Positions 34,454 to 44,119 are shown, counted from the first letter of the stretch. The stretch: DNA of 64,000 bases from Candidatus Binatia bacterium (GCA_036563615.1 DATCMB010000019.1:62001-126000); one strand, 5' to 3'. Program-made: numbers and translations. Notes: a model not told the origin generated them from the letters alone.

Positions 34454-35443
34454 ATGACGCCGTTCTCGGTTCTCGATCTCGCGCCGATCGTCGAGGGAGG
34501 CGACGCGGCGCAGGCGCTGCGCAACTCGCTCGACCTCGCGCAGCACGCCGAGCGCTGGGGCTACCACCGCTTCTGGCTCGCCGAGCACCACGGCTTGCCG
34601 GGGATCGCGAGCGCCGCCACCGCGGTGGTGATCTGCTACGTCGCCGGCGGCACGTCGACGATCCGCGTCGGCGCGGGCGGCATCATGCTGCCGAACCACG
34701 CGCCGCTCGTGATCGCGGAGCAGTTCGGCACGCTCGAGGCGCTGTTTCCCGGACGGATCGACCTCGGCCTCGGGCGCGCGCCCGGCACCGACCCGCTCAC
34801 GGCTCGCGCGCTGCGGCGCAACCTCAACGCGGACCCCGACGAGTTCCCGCAGGACGTGCTCGAGCTGATGGCGTACTTCCAGCCGCAGCCGCGGCAGAAG
34901 GTCCACGCCGTGCCGGGCGAAGGGCTGCGCGTGCCGATCTGGATCCTGGGCTCGAGCCTGTTCGGCGCGCACCTCGCCGCGACGCTCGGTCTGCCGTTCG
35001 CCTTCGCGTCGCACTTCGCGCCGCGCTTCCTGATGGAGGCGATCGACGTCTACCGGCAGCGCTTCAAGCCCTCGGAGCACCTCGCGAGCCCGCGCGTGAT
35101 GCTCGGCTACAACGTGATCGCCGCGGACACCGACGAGGAGGCGCGCGTGCTCGCGACCTCGCTGCAGCAGGCGTTCGTCAACCTGCGCACCGGACGCCCG
35201 ACGCGGCTGCCGCCGCCGGTGCCGGACTACGAGCGTCAGCTCCCGACGGCGGTGCGCGCGATGCTCGACGAGGTGCTGTCGTGCAGCGCGATCGGCTCGC
35301 CCGACACCGTGCGCGCCCAGGTGCGCAGCTTCCTCGCGCGCACGAAGGCCGACGAGCTGATCATCACCTCGCACATCTTCGACCACGGAGCGCGTCTGCG
35401 CTCGCTCGAGATCGCGGCCGAGGTGCGCGACTCGCTCGCGTGA
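34454..35443 (+). CDS. LLM-class flavin-dependent oxidoreductase (MsnO8-like)
   Basis: The 329-residue luciferase-like TIM-barrel protein has the SVLDLAPI start, [56 protein letters not shown], and the IWILGSS segment. This combination is typical of the alkanal-monooxygenase-alpha-like group (MsnO8/YhbW). It probably uses FMNH2 and O2; the substrate is unknown. The start ATG follows closely on the beta-helix gene (67 bases) but has no strong ribosome-binding site. Length matches the family. Confidence 0.9.
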   Translation: MTPFSVLDLAPIVEGGDAAQALRNSLDLAQHAERWGYHRFWLAEHHGLPGIASAATAVVICYVAGGTSTIRVGAGGIMLPNHAPLVIAEQFGTLEALFPGRIDLGLGRAPGTDPLTARALRRNLNADPDEFPQDVLELMAYFQPQPRQKVHAVPGEGLRVPIWILGSSLFGAHLAATLGLPFAFASHFAPRFLMEAIDVYRQRFKPSEHLASPRVMLGYNVIAADTDEEARVLATSLQQAFVNLRTGRPTRLPPPVPDYERQLPTAVRAMLDEVLSCSAIGSPDTVRAQVRSFLARTKADELIITSHIFDHGARLRSLEIAAEVRDSLA

Positions 35444-35473
35444 CGCCGGCGGCGCGTCCTCGGCGTCCCGCCG

Positions 35474-35788
35474 TCAGCGTCCCGCGCACACCGCGACCGT
35501 CTCCGCGATCTCGCGCGCCGCGGCCTCGTCGCCGAGCCGCGCCTCGAGCGAGCGGAACTCCTCCTCGGTCCACTTCTGCTGGATGCGGCGCAGCGCGCAG
35601 TTGCAGACCGCTTCGCTGGCGCCGCGCCGGCAGCCGGCCTGGAAGTTCTCGACCACCTCGGCGGAGTAGGCGTTCGCGGGCGGCTCCGGGGTGCAGGACG
35701 CGACGAGGATCGACATCGCGAGCCAGGGCGTCGCGACGAGCAGAAGGGTTCGCGCGCGGCGGCGCGGTGCGGCGAGCGAGACGGGCAT
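35474..35788 (-). CDS. Small cysteine-containing lipoprotein
   Basis: The 104-residue product has a basic start, a hydrophobic segment and a lipobox (VASC), so it should be a lipoprotein. The mature 70 residues contain three further cysteines (AGCRRGA, EAVCNCALR) and a final VCAGR, with a helical QKWTEEEFRSLEARL region. The C-x9-CxC spacing in a small helical domain suggests disulfides rather than haem (there is no CxxCH). Function unknown. It is convergent with the oxidoreductase and diverges from the Fpg gene. Confidence 0.7.
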   Translation of the reverse strand: MPVSLAAPRRRARTLLLVATPWLAMSILVASCTPEPPANAYSAEVVENFQAGCRRGASEAVCNCALRRIQQKWTEEEFRSLEARLGDEAAAREIAETVAVCAGR

Positions 35789-35871
35789 GACGCGCTCATA
35801 ACCTGCGCGCGCCGCCGGCGCGACGGCCGCGCTCGCGTCCGCGCGTCGCCGGCGTGCTATCCCGGTCGCCG

Positions 35872-36765
35872 ATGCCCGAGCTGCCGGACGTCGAGCTCTA
35901 CGTGGAGCTGCTGCGCGAGCGCGTGCAGGACCGCGAGCTCGAGCGCATTCGGCTCAAGAGCCCGTTCCTCGTGCGCAGCGTCGAGCCGCCGATCTCGGCG
36001 GCGCAGGGCAAGCGCGTGCGCGCGGTGCGACGCCTCGGCAAGCGCGTCGTGCTCGCGCTCGAGGACGAGCTCCTCCTCGTCTTCCACCTGATGATCGCAG
36101 GACGCTTCCGCTGGGAGAAGCGCGGCGCCAACCCGACGGGCAAGATCGGGCTCGCGGCCTTCGACTTTCCGAACGGGACTCTGCTCTTGACGGAGGCGAG
36201 CCAGAAGAAGCGCGCCTCGCTGCACCTCGTGCGCGGCGAGGCGGCGCTCGCCGAGCACCATGCAGGCGGCATCGAGCCGCTCGAGTGCAGCGAGGCGGAG
36301 TTCAAGGCGGCGCTGACGCGCGAGAGCCACACGCTGAAGCGTACGCTCACCGACCCGCGCGTCTTCAGCGGCATCGGCAACGCGTACTCGGACGAGATCC
36401 TGCACGCGGCGCGGCTCTCGCCGCTCAAGCAGACCGGCAAGCTCACGGACGAGGAGATCGCGCGCCTCTACCGCGCGACGCGCGAGACGCTGACCACGTG
36501 GCTCGAGCGGCTACGCGCCGAGTTCGCGGGCCGCTTTCCCGGTCCGGGCGAGATCACCGCGTTTCGACCGGGCTTCGCGGTGCACGGCCGCTACCGCGAG
36601 CCCTGCCCGGTGTGCGGCAAGCCGGTGCAGCGGATCCGCTACGCGGAGAACGAGACCAACTACTGCGCCGTCTGCCAGAACGAGGGCCGGCTGCTCGCCG
36701 ACCGCGCGCTCTCGAGGCTGCTGCGCGACGACTGGCCGCGCTCGATCGACGAGCTCGGCTCCTGA
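35872..36765 (+). CDS. mutM: Formamidopyrimidine-DNA glycosylase (Fpg/MutM or Nei-like)
   Basis: The 297-residue enzyme removes oxidised bases (8-oxoguanine, FaPy) and cleaves the abasic site. After Met removal it starts PELPDVE, giving the catalytic Pro1 and Glu2. The helix-two-turn-helix (GIGNAYSDEILHAARLSP) and a C-terminal zinc finger (CPVCGKP...CAVCQ) are intact. ATG 35872 was chosen over an in-frame ATG six codons upstream because the enzyme needs Pro as residue 2. Fpg and Nei are hard to separate without alignment. Its 3' end overlaps the convergent membrane-protein gene by 106 bases. Confidence 0.92.
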   Translation: MPELPDVELYVELLRERVQDRELERIRLKSPFLVRSVEPPISAAQGKRVRAVRRLGKRVVLALEDELLLVFHLMIAGRFRWEKRGANPTGKIGLAAFDFPNGTLLLTEASQKKRASLHLVRGEAALAEHHAGGIEPLECSEAEFKAALTRESHTLKRTLTDPRVFSGIGNAYSDEILHAARLSPLKQTGKLTDEEIARLYRATRETLTTWLERLRAEFAGRFPGPGEITAFRPGFAVHGRYREPCPVCGKPVQRIRYAENETNYCAVCQNEGRLLADRALSRLLRDDWPRSIDELGS

Positions 36766-37430
36766 CGGCGCTCGCGCGCCGGCGGTCCGAGGACCTTGCG
36801 GCGCACGCCGGGGTGCGCGAGCGGCAGGATCACCGCGGCGGCGAGCAGCGCGCACGCGACGTAGAAGCGCGGCGAGCCCGGCGTGAGCAGCGTCGAGCCG
36901 AAGAAGGCGTAGGCCATCGCGCGCACCGAGCCGCCCGCCGCGACCGCGATCGCGAACGGCAGCAGGGCCATCGACGAGAAGCCCGCACCCCAGAAGAACG
37001 CCCCCATCGGCCCGGTCGGGTGCGCGGTGACGATGCCGACCACCGGCGCGCCCGCGTCCCGGATGCGGCGCTCGAGCCACGCGTAGCGCGGACCGAACAG
37101 CTCGTGCAGCCAGCGGCCGCCGATGCCGCGCGCGATCGCGAAGGTGATCAGCGCCGACAGCACGATGCCGGTCGCGCCGAGCACGGTGCCGACGGTCGCG
37201 CCGAAGCACAGCCCGCCGACCGGCAGGATCACGATCGCCGGCAGGAAGAGGAACTGCCGGAAGGTGAGCAGCGCCAGGTAGAGCGCGGGCGCCTTCCAGC
37301 CCATCGCCTCGACCTGCTCGCGAATGCCGTGCGTCGAGAGCTCGATCCCGAGCTGCGCTCGGACCGTCCATGCCGCGAACAGGGACGCGACGGCCAGCAC
37401 GCCGAGAAAGAAGGCAACACGGCGAGGCAT
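36660..37430 (-). CDS. TVP38/TMEM64-type (SNARE-associated/DedA-like) membrane protein
   Basis: The 256-residue integral membrane protein has an N-terminal hydrophobic anchor and several membrane segments. The core FLFLPAIVILPVGGLCFGATVGTVLGATGIVLSA resembles the SNARE-associated VTT domain, with the FGPRYAWLERRI amphipathic stretch after it. Members flip or scaffold membrane lipids. The last 40 residues are polar and Ser/Arg-rich, and their codons overlap the Fpg gene on the other strand. ATG 37430 was chosen because the hydrophobic anchor starts there; longer upstream sequence is antisense shadow of other genes. Confidence 0.75.
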   Translation of the reverse strand: MPRRVAFFLGVLAVASLFAAWTVRAQLGIELSTHGIREQVEAMGWKAPALYLALLTFRQFLFLPAIVILPVGGLCFGATVGTVLGATGIVLSALITFAIARGIGGRWLHELFGPRYAWLERRIRDAGAPVVGIVTAHPTGPMGAFFWGAGFSSMALLPFAIAVAAGGSVRAMAYAFFGSTLLTPGSPRFYVACALLAAAVILPLAHPGVRRKVLGPPARERRQEPSSSIERGQSSRSSLESARSASSRPSFWQTAQ

Positions 37431-37540
37431 GGGGACTCGGAGCGTAGCGCAGCGCCGCACGGCGCGCGAGTCGTGGGCCGCGTGGGAGCGGGCCCCGCGC
37501 GCGCTCGGCTCGGGCGGAGTCAGGCGAGCGCGCGGCGCCG

Positions 37541-38302
37541 CTAGCGCAGCGCTGCCGCGATGCACGATGCGACCACCGCGACGAACACCACCTTGCGGAT
37601 CGCGTCCTGCCCACCGCGGAGCGCGAAGCGCACGCCGAGCTGCGCCCCGATCACCGAGGTGACCGACAGCATCAGCCCCGGCAGCCACCACACCTTGTCC
37701 TCGACGACGAACACGGCCAGCGCGACCGCCGTCAGCGCCGCGACCAGCATGGCCTTGAGCGCGTTGCCGAGCACCAGGTCGTAGTGCAGGGCGCCGCTCA
37801 GGAAGAGCAGCAGGAAGATCCCGACCCCCGCCTGCAGGAAGCCGCCGTAGGCGCCGATCGCGAAGAGCCCGAGCACCGCGAGCGGACGCCCGCGCGGGTC
37901 GCGCGGCTCGGCGCCGCTCGCCGGCACGAGCGCCTCGGGCTTCCACAGCATCAGGATCGCGATCACGAACAGCGTGCCGACCAGCACCGGCTTGAGCACG
38001 CTCGCCGGCAGCCGGGCCGCGACCCACGCGCCGACCAGCGAGCCTGCGAGCGACGGCACGACGATCCAGGCGACGTGCGAGCCCGGCAGGCGCTCGCCGC
38101 CGGCGAGCCCACGCGCCGCGACCATCGATTGCGCGAGCACCGAGACGCGGTTGGTCGCGTTGGCCACGTCCGCCGGCAGGCCGAGCAGCAGCAGCGCGGG
38201 CAGCGTCACCAGCGAGCCACCGCCGGCGAGCGTGTTGACGAATCCGGCGAGCACGCCCGCGACGGCGAGCAGCACGAGCCCGAGCGGCGACCAGGCTTCC
38301 AT
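37541..38302 (-). CDS. TauE/SafE-family membrane transporter
   Basis: The 253-residue protein has about eight hydrophobic segments and the TauE/SafE hallmark near the N-terminus (GFVNTLAGGGSLVTLPALLLLGLP, then ANATNRV), repeated in weaker form in the second half (GFLQAGVGIFLLLFLSG). The family exports sulfite, sulfoacetate or other sulfur and organic anions. It lies 110 bases upstream of the VTT-domain membrane gene in the same direction; co-transcription is possible. It diverges from the alpha/beta-hydrolase gene, whose start lies about 140 bases away. Confidence 0.85.
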   Translation of the reverse strand: MEAWSPLGLVLLAVAGVLAGFVNTLAGGGSLVTLPALLLLGLPADVANATNRVSVLAQSMVAARGLAGGERLPGSHVAWIVVPSLAGSLVGAWVAARLPASVLKPVLVGTLFVIAILMLWKPEALVPASGAEPRDPRGRPLAVLGLFAIGAYGGFLQAGVGIFLLLFLSGALHYDLVLGNALKAMLVAALTAVALAVFVVEDKVWWLPGLMLSVTSVIGAQLGVRFALRGGQDAIRKVVFVAVVASCIAAALR

Positions 38303-38440
38303 GGGAAGCGGGTCCTATAACGCGGCGGCGGCGTGCCCGCCCGGGTGGAGCGCGCGCGCCGATCCAACGCGCGTGGACGCCTCGGGGATTTTCGGGCTGT
38401 TTACAGCCTCGCACACTGCGCGATACTCGCGACCACGGTG

Positions 38441-39238
38441 ATGGCGGAGGAGTCGTTGAAGGTCTCGTCCGACGGCCTCGAGCTGCAGGTGGAGGCCTTC
38501 GGCGAGGGGCGTCCGTTTCTGTTCGCGCACAGCCTCGGCGGCTGTCGGCACCAGGTGCGGCGGATGCTCGAGCCGCTCGCGCGCGAGTTCCGCATCATCA
38601 CGTTCGACCAGCGCGGCCACTGCGGCTCGACGCCGGTCACCGATCCGGCGCTCTACGATCCGCAGCGCATGGCGGCCGACGTCGGCGCGGTGCTCGACGC
38701 GCTCGGGATCGCGCAGGCGATCGTCGGCGGCGAGTCGATGGGTGCCGCGACCACGCTGCTGTTCGCGACCACGAACCCGAAGCGCGTGCAGCATCTCGTG
38801 CAGGTCGCGCCCACGGTCGGCGACGAGCCGAACCCGAGCGAGCAGACGATCGTCGCCATCGCCGACTTCGCGGCGAAGTACGGGCTCGACGCTGCAGCGG
38901 ACGCCGTCGCGCTCGCGTCGATGAGCCTGGGCATCCCGCGCGAGGCGGCGGGCCTGGTGACGGAGATCTGGATCCACCACCGGCTCGACAGCTTCGTCGC
39001 CGCCAACCGCGCCGTGCCGCACTGGGTGCTGTTCGAGGATCTCGCGCCGGTCGCGGCGCTCAAGGTGCCGGTCGGCGTGCTGGCGTGGGGCAACGATCCG
39101 AGCCGTCCGCTGCCGCTCGCGCGCCGTCTCGCCTCGGCCGCGCGCCGCGGCCGCATCGAGACCGTCGACTCGCTCGCCGAGCTCGCGCGCACGCCCGGGC
39201 TCTACGCGAAGTTGCTTCGTCGGCTGCTTCCTGAATAG
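38441..39238 (+). CDS. Alpha/beta-hydrolase-fold protein, catalytic His not evident
   Basis: The 265-residue protein has the fold's oxyanion HSLGG (residues 30-34), FDQRGHCGST, and the nucleophile elbow GGESMG with Ser99. A candidate acid (Asp in GNDPSRPL) follows near the expected place. At the position where members normally have a Gly-His before the last helix it reads DSLAELARTP, so I cannot find the catalytic His. It may use another residue or be non-catalytic. ATG 38441 was preferred to a distant in-frame start; a GTG lies just before it. The G6PDH gene follows after 22 bases. Confidence 0.8.
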   Translation: MAEESLKVSSDGLELQVEAFGEGRPFLFAHSLGGCRHQVRRMLEPLAREFRIITFDQRGHCGSTPVTDPALYDPQRMAADVGAVLDALGIAQAIVGGESMGAATTLLFATTNPKRVQHLVQVAPTVGDEPNPSEQTIVAIADFAAKYGLDAAADAVALASMSLGIPREAAGLVTEIWIHHRLDSFVAANRAVPHWVLFEDLAPVAALKVPVGVLAWGNDPSRPLPLARRLASAARRGRIETVDSLAELARTPGLYAKLLRRLLPE

Positions 39239-39260
39239 ATCGGCCGCTGGAGGAGCGGTC

Positions 39261-40673
39261 ATGGAGAGCAGCACGCGTTCAGACGCGCTCGTCCTGTTCG
39301 GAGCGTCGGGTGACCTGGCCCGCAAGATGACGTTCCCGTCGCTCTACCAGCTCGAGCGACGCGGCGTGCTGCAGGTGCCAGTGATCGGCGTCGCGCTCTC
39401 GGACTGGGACGACGAGGCGATGCGAAACCACGCGCGCGACGCGATCGTCGCGGCCGGCGTTGCGCTGGACGACGGCGTCTTTCGCCGGCTCGCGGCGCGC
39501 ATGCGCTTCATCAAGGGCGACTACGGCGACCAGGGCACGTTCCTGCGCTTGAAGGAGCTGCTCGGCGGCGCGAAGCACCCGCTGTTCTACCTCGAGATCC
39601 CGCCTTCGCTGTTCGAGAAGGTCGTGCTGCAGCTGCACGCGGTCGGGCTCACCGAAGGCGCGCGCGTAGTCATCGAGAAGCCGTTCGGTCACGACCTCGC
39701 GTCGGCGCGCGCGCTCAACAAGTCGCTGCTGTCGGTGCTCGAGGAGGAGCAGATCTTCCGCATCGACCACTACATGGGCAAGGACCCGGTGCAGGATCTG
39801 CTCGTGTGGCGCTTCGCCAACGACATGTTCGAGCCGGTGTGGAACCGCCGCTACGTGAACAACGTTCAGATCACGATGGCGGAGTCGTTCGGCGTCGAGG
39901 ACCGCGGCTCGTTCTACGACGCGGTCGGCACGCTGCGCGACGTCGTGCAGAACCACCTGATGCAGATCCTCGCGCTGCTCGCGATGGATCCGCCGGTCGA
40001 GAGCGGCGCCGAGGCGCTGCACGTCGAGCAGAGCCGCATTCTCCGCGCGATCCAGCCGGTGTCGCCGAAGAACTTCGTGCGCGGCCAGTACCGCGGCTAC
40101 CTCGACGTCCCGGGCGTCAAGAAAAATTCGCAGACCGAGACCTTCTGCGCGCTGCGCATCGACATCGACTCCTGGCGCTGGGCCGGGGTCCCGTTCTACC
40201 TGCGCGCCGGCAAGGCGCTGCGCCACAAGGCGACCGAGGCCGTGATCACCTTCAACCAGCCGCCGCGCCTGCTGTTCGCCGATCCCAAGGCCGGCGCGCC
40301 GGCGAACAACCGCATGCGCTTCCGCCTCGGCCAGGACCCGGGCGTGACGATCACCGTGCAGGCCAAGCGTCCGGGCGAGGGCATGGTGTCGGAGCCGGTC
40401 GACCTCAACGTCGACTTCGCGCGCGCGCTCGGTCCGATGCCGCTGCCCTACGAGCGTCTGCTCGGCGACGCCCTCGCCGGCGACGCGACGATGTTCGCGT
40501 CCGAGGACTTCGTCGAGCACACCTGGTCGATCCTGCAGCCGATCCTCGACGAGCCCGGCCCGGTGCACGTCTACGAGAAGGGCAGCATGGGGCCGAAGGA
40601 AGCCGACCGGCTGACGGAGTCGTGCGGCGGCTGGGTCGAGCCGCTCGCGCCGCCGTCCGACCGCTCGGCGTGA
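39261..40673 (+). CDS. zwf: Glucose-6-phosphate 1-dehydrogenase
   Basis: The 470-residue enzyme oxidises glucose 6-phosphate to 6-phosphogluconolactone with NAD(P), the entry to the oxidative pentose-phosphate pathway. It has the nucleotide-binding GASGDLARKM, EKPFGHDL, the active-site RIDHYMGKDPVQ (normally RIDHYLGKE), and DVVQNHLMQILALLAM. All are in order at normal spacing and length. GGAGGAG is eight bases before the ATG. The gene is followed by a GNAT-type gene after 19 bases, and a polyphosphate-glucokinase-like gene that could supply its substrate is nearby on the other strand. Confidence 0.97.
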   Translation: MESSTRSDALVLFGASGDLARKMTFPSLYQLERRGVLQVPVIGVALSDWDDEAMRNHARDAIVAAGVALDDGVFRRLAARMRFIKGDYGDQGTFLRLKELLGGAKHPLFYLEIPPSLFEKVVLQLHAVGLTEGARVVIEKPFGHDLASARALNKSLLSVLEEEQIFRIDHYMGKDPVQDLLVWRFANDMFEPVWNRRYVNNVQITMAESFGVEDRGSFYDAVGTLRDVVQNHLMQILALLAMDPPVESGAEALHVEQSRILRAIQPVSPKNFVRGQYRGYLDVPGVKKNSQTETFCALRIDIDSWRWAGVPFYLRAGKALRHKATEAVITFNQPPRLLFADPKAGAPANNRMRFRLGQDPGVTITVQAKRPGEGMVSEPVDLNVDFARALGPMPLPYERLLGDALAGDATMFASEDFVEHTWSILQPILDEPGPVHVYEKGSMGPKEADRLTESCGGWVEPLAPPSDRSA

Positions 40674-40692
40674 GCCCGGAGAGAAACGCGTC

Positions 40693-41766
40693 GTGATCGG
40701 CATCGAGACGCCGCAGGGCGAGGACGCGCTCACGGAGTTCCTGCTCTTCCACGACCGGGTCTACGAGACGCGCGGTGCGCGCTGGCAGGCGATCGTGCCG
40801 TTCCAGCTGCCGATCCTGCTCGGCACGAGCCCGTTCAACGTCGGGCGGACCTACCGTCCGTTCGTCGCGCGGGTCGGCGGCGAGATCGTCGCGCGGGCGG
40901 CGGCGGTGCTCGACGAGCGCTACATCCGACACTGGAGCGAGCGCATCGGACACATCGTGATGTTCGAGGCGCTGCCCGACACGCGCGACGCGACGCGCAT
41001 GCTGCTCGATGCGGCGTGCGAGTGGCTCGCCGAGCAGGGGATGGAGGCGGCGCGCGCCGGCTACGGCCCGCTCGAGTTCATGTTCACCATCGACGCCTAC
41101 GAGGCGCTGCCGCCGAGCTTCATGCGGCAGAACCCGCCGTACTACCACACGCTGCTCAAGGACGCGGGCTTCGAGACCGAGAAGGGCGCCGTCGATTACA
41201 AAATCGCCGTGCGGCCGGAGCTGGTGGCGCGCTGGGAGAGCGCGCTCGCGGCCGCGCGACGTGGCGGCTTCGAGCTCGTGCCGCTCAAGGACGTCCCGGA
41301 GCCGCGCCGCGTGCGCGAGTTCAACGCGACCTGGCAGGAGGCGTTCGCGCACCACTGGGGCAACTCGCCGGGCACCGAGGACGAGTACGCGGAGATGTTC
41401 GACGCCCTGGCGCCGGTCGGCGCGCTCGACACCTCGCTGCTCGCCTACCTCGACGGCAAGCCGGTCGGCTGCCTGTGGGTCGCGCCGGAGTACACCTTCC
41501 TCGCCGCGACGGCGCCGGGGCGCGAGATCCGGCCCGACGAGAAGCTCAACTTCCTCGGCATCGGCGTGCTCGCGCCGGCGCGCGGCCGCGGTCTCAACCT
41601 CGCGATGGCGTCCTACGCGTACCTCGAGCTCGTGCGCCGCGGCGCGACGCACGTGAGCTACACCTTCGTGCTCGACGACAACTGGCCGTCGCGACGCACG
41701 GCCGAGAAGCTCGGCGCCGAGGTGTGCGGGAGCTACGTCGCCTACCGGCGCAACTTCCGCCGCTGA
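40693..41766 (+). CDS. Large GNAT-superfamily acetyltransferase
   Basis: The 357-residue protein carries a GNAT acetyl-CoA site near its end (LGIGVLAPARGRGLNLAM, with R-G-R-G-L as motif A) preceded by an approximately 200-residue N-terminal half resembling an additional GNAT-like module, as in longer N-acyltransferases of unknown substrate. The segment QNPPYYHTLLKDAGFE is notable. The start is a GTG with GGAGAG upstream, directly after G6PDH (19 bases), suggesting one transcript. Its end overlaps the convergent ROK kinase by 25 bases. Substrate unknown. Confidence 0.75.
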   Translation: MIGIETPQGEDALTEFLLFHDRVYETRGARWQAIVPFQLPILLGTSPFNVGRTYRPFVARVGGEIVARAAAVLDERYIRHWSERIGHIVMFEALPDTRDATRMLLDAACEWLAEQGMEAARAGYGPLEFMFTIDAYEALPPSFMRQNPPYYHTLLKDAGFETEKGAVDYKIAVRPELVARWESALAAARRGGFELVPLKDVPEPRRVREFNATWQEAFAHHWGNSPGTEDEYAEMFDALAPVGALDTSLLAYLDGKPVGCLWVAPEYTFLAATAPGREIRPDEKLNFLGIGVLAPARGRGLNLAMASYAYLELVRRGATHVSYTFVLDDNWPSRRTAEKLGAEVCGSYVAYRRNFRR

Positions 41767-42542
41767 GCCGCGGGCGGCTCGTTGGTCGCGCGCCAGAGCG
41801 CGATCCCGCCGAGCATGCCCGCCTCGTTCGAGGCGATCACGGCGTTCGCCGGCAGGTCCTCCGGCCTCAGGTGCTTCGCGTTGCCGCCGCCGAGATAGAG
41901 CTTGCGGAAGTTGAAGATCGGCTCGAGCTGCTCGATCATCCGCCGCACGCGCTTGCGCCAGCGCTTCTTGCCGATCTTCTCGAGCGCCGCGCGCCCGACC
42001 TGCTGCTCGTAGGTCTCGCCGTTGCGGAACGGATGGTGGCCGAGCTCGAGGTTCGGCACCAGCTTGCCGTCGACGAACAGCGCCGAGCCGAGCCCGGTGC
42101 CGAGCGTCAGGACGAGCTCGACGCCGCGACCCTCGATGTCGCCGAGCCCCTGCACGTCGGCGTCGTTGCACACGCGAACCGGTTTCCTGGTCGCGCGCGC
42201 GAGCGCCTTCGCGAGGTCGAAGCCCTGCCACGCGCCGTCGAGGTTCGGCGCCGTGTGCACGACGCCGTCGTGCACGACGCCCGGAAAGCCGACCGACACG
42301 CGGTCGAAGCGCGGCTGCGTCGCGATCAGCCCCTCGAGCGCGCGCAGCACGCGCGCCGGCGTCGCGGGCCGCGGCGTCGCGACCCGTGCGCGCTCGGTGA
42401 TCGGCTTTCCGCGCGCGTCGAGCACGAGCATCTTGAGGCCGGTGCCGCCGACGTCGATCGCCAGCGTGTACGGACCCGCGCCCGCCGCGCGCGCGCCGCG
42501 CCCCCGCGCGGCCGATGGTTTGCCGGCAGCCTTCTTCGCCAT
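41742..42542 (-). CDS. ROK-type glucokinase, polyphosphate-glucokinase-like
   Basis: The 266-residue protein has the phosphate-1 motif IDVGGTGLKMLVLD (about residues 29-42), the NDADVQGLGD sugar-binding region and LTLGTGLGSALFVDG. ELGHHPF and a C-terminal RRMIEQLEPIFNFRKLYLGGGNAK follow. This arrangement is that of PpgK-type enzymes, which phosphorylate glucose with polyphosphate or ATP. The N-terminus is Lys/Ala/Arg-rich and unstructured. It is divergent from nothing in the near vicinity and lies tail-to-tail with the GNAT gene. With zwf beside it, glucose would flow into the pentose-phosphate pathway. Confidence 0.87.
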   Translation of the reverse strand: MAKKAAGKPSAARGRGARAAGAGPYTLAIDVGGTGLKMLVLDARGKPITERARVATPRPATPARVLRALEGLIATQPRFDRVSVGFPGVVHDGVVHTAPNLDGAWQGFDLAKALARATRKPVRVCNDADVQGLGDIEGRGVELVLTLGTGLGSALFVDGKLVPNLELGHHPFRNGETYEQQVGRAALEKIGKKRWRKRVRRMIEQLEPIFNFRKLYLGGGNAKHLRPEDLPANAVIASNEAGMLGGIALWRATNEPPAAQRRKLRR

Positions 42543-42598
42543 GGCGTCTCCTTCCCACTACGACGACGGCGTGTTGCGTCGCCGGCCTTAGCCGAAGG

Positions 42599-44119
42599 TC
42601 AGCGCAGCGCGCCGACCGACATCGCACCCGCCGCCCAGGCGAGCTCCGCGGAGCGCATCAGCAGCTCGGCGCGGCCCTGGATGACGAGGTAGCGCGCGTT
42701 CGCGAGGTCGCGCTCGCCGGTCAGGAGCTCGACGATGGTGTTGAGGCCGAGCCCGTAGCTCTCCCGGTTCGCCTCGTAGGCGTCCTGCGAGGCGCGCAGC
42801 AGCGCTTCCGCGTACTCGTACTTCTTTCGCGCCGCCCGGTAGTTGAAGTACGCGCGCCAGACGGCGGCGGTGGTCTCGAGCTCGAGGCTCGCGAGCCGGG
42901 CGCGCGCCGCGTCGCGCTGCGCCTCGGCCTCGCGGATCGCGTTCAGACGGTCGAAGCCGGTGAACAGGTCCCACTCGACGTTGACCAGCCAGGCGTAGTT
43001 CGGCGACCGCGCGTCGTCGCGGGGCCCGCCGTTGACGCTGTAGCGCCAGATGTCCTCGCCGTAGAGGCCGGAGAAGCCGAGCGTCGGGAAGAGCTCGGCC
43101 CGAGCCTTCCCGATCGCCGCCTCCGAGGCGCGCAGCTCGGCGACGCGCGCCGCGAGGTCGGGACGCTGCTGCAGCGCGGTGTCGATCACGTCCTCGACCG
43201 TGACCCCGAGCCGCTTGGGCAGCGGCAGCTCCTCGAGGCTCACGATGTCGAGCGCCGCGTTCGCCGGCACGCCGATCGCGAGCGCGAGGTTCGCCTGCGC
43301 GTCGCTCACCATCACGGACGCGCTCTCGAGGTCGTAGACCGCCTTCGCCTCGACCTGCTTCGCGAGCAGCACGTCGGGTTGCGTCGCGAGGCCGAGCGCG
43401 AGGCGTTCCTCCGCCGCCTCGCGCACCGAGCGCGCGAGCTCGAGGTTGCGCTCCGCCGCCCGCTCCATCGCCTTCGCGGCGTCGAGCGCGAAGTACGCGC
43501 GCTGCGCGTTGAACACCACGTCCTGCATCTCGCGGTTGAAGGCGAGGTTCGCCGCGACCAGCTGCTGGCGCGCGATCTCGGCGCCGTGCTCGCGGCGGCC
43601 GAAGTCGATCAGGGTCCACGTCAGCTCGAGCTGCGGCGTGAACGAGTCCTGCTTGATCGTGATCGGCGCGGGATCGTTCTGGAACAGGAAGCGCTCGGTG
43701 CCGGCCGACGCTTCGACGCTGACCTCCGGATAGTAGTCGGAGAGCGAGCGGCCGTAGCGCGCGGCGGCGGCGCGCGCCTCCTGCCAGGCGCGGCGCGTGG
43801 ACGGATTGTTGCGCAGCGCGAGGTCGACGATCGCGGGCAGGTCGTAGCGCTCGCCCGCGCGCGGCAGCGCCTCGTCCTCGCCGACGCGCCACGCATCGGG
43901 TGCGGCGCGCAGCTCGGCCGCGTCCTGCGGCGGCTTCCAGTCGCGGTCGGGCGCGTGCGAGGTGAGCGACAGCGGATCCCACGCGACGAGCGCGGGCGGC
44001 GCCGTGCAGCTGGTGAGCAGAACCGAAAAGAGCGACAGCACGCACAGCACGCCCGCGAGCACCGCATGCGGTGTGCGACGGCCGTGCGATTCCTTTACTG
44101 GCTGCCCGAAGCGTGCCAT
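42599..44119 (-). CDS. TolC-type outer-membrane efflux lipoprotein
   Basis: The 506-residue protein is an outer-membrane factor (OEP family) with a lipobox (LTSC at about residues 35-38). Two OEP repeats form the trimeric helical barrel: TPQLELTWTLIDFGRREH and VNVEWDLFTGFDRLNAI mark the equivalent strand regions. It exports drugs or other small molecules with a periplasmic adaptor. ATG 44119 gives a normal lipoprotein signal; ATGs at 44146 and 44155 give longer, less typical N-termini. It diverges from a YtcA/HlyD pair (137 bases between starts), so it probably works with that adaptor. Confidence 0.87.
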   Translation of the reverse strand: MARFGQPVKESHGRRTPHAVLAGVLCVLSLFSVLLTSCTAPPALVAWDPLSLTSHAPDRDWKPPQDAAELRAAPDAWRVGEDEALPRAGERYDLPAIVDLALRNNPSTRRAWQEARAAAARYGRSLSDYYPEVSVEASAGTERFLFQNDPAPITIKQDSFTPQLELTWTLIDFGRREHGAEIARQQLVAANLAFNREMQDVVFNAQRAYFALDAAKAMERAAERNLELARSVREAAEERLALGLATQPDVLLAKQVEAKAVYDLESASVMVSDAQANLALAIGVPANAALDIVSLEELPLPKRLGVTVEDVIDTALQQRPDLAARVAELRASEAAIGKARAELFPTLGFSGLYGEDIWRYSVNGGPRDDARSPNYAWLVNVEWDLFTGFDRLNAIREAEAQRDAARARLASLELETTAAVWRAYFNYRAARKKYEYAEALLRASQDAYEANRESYGLGLNTIVELLTGERDLANARYLVIQGRAELLMRSAELAWAAGAMSVGALR

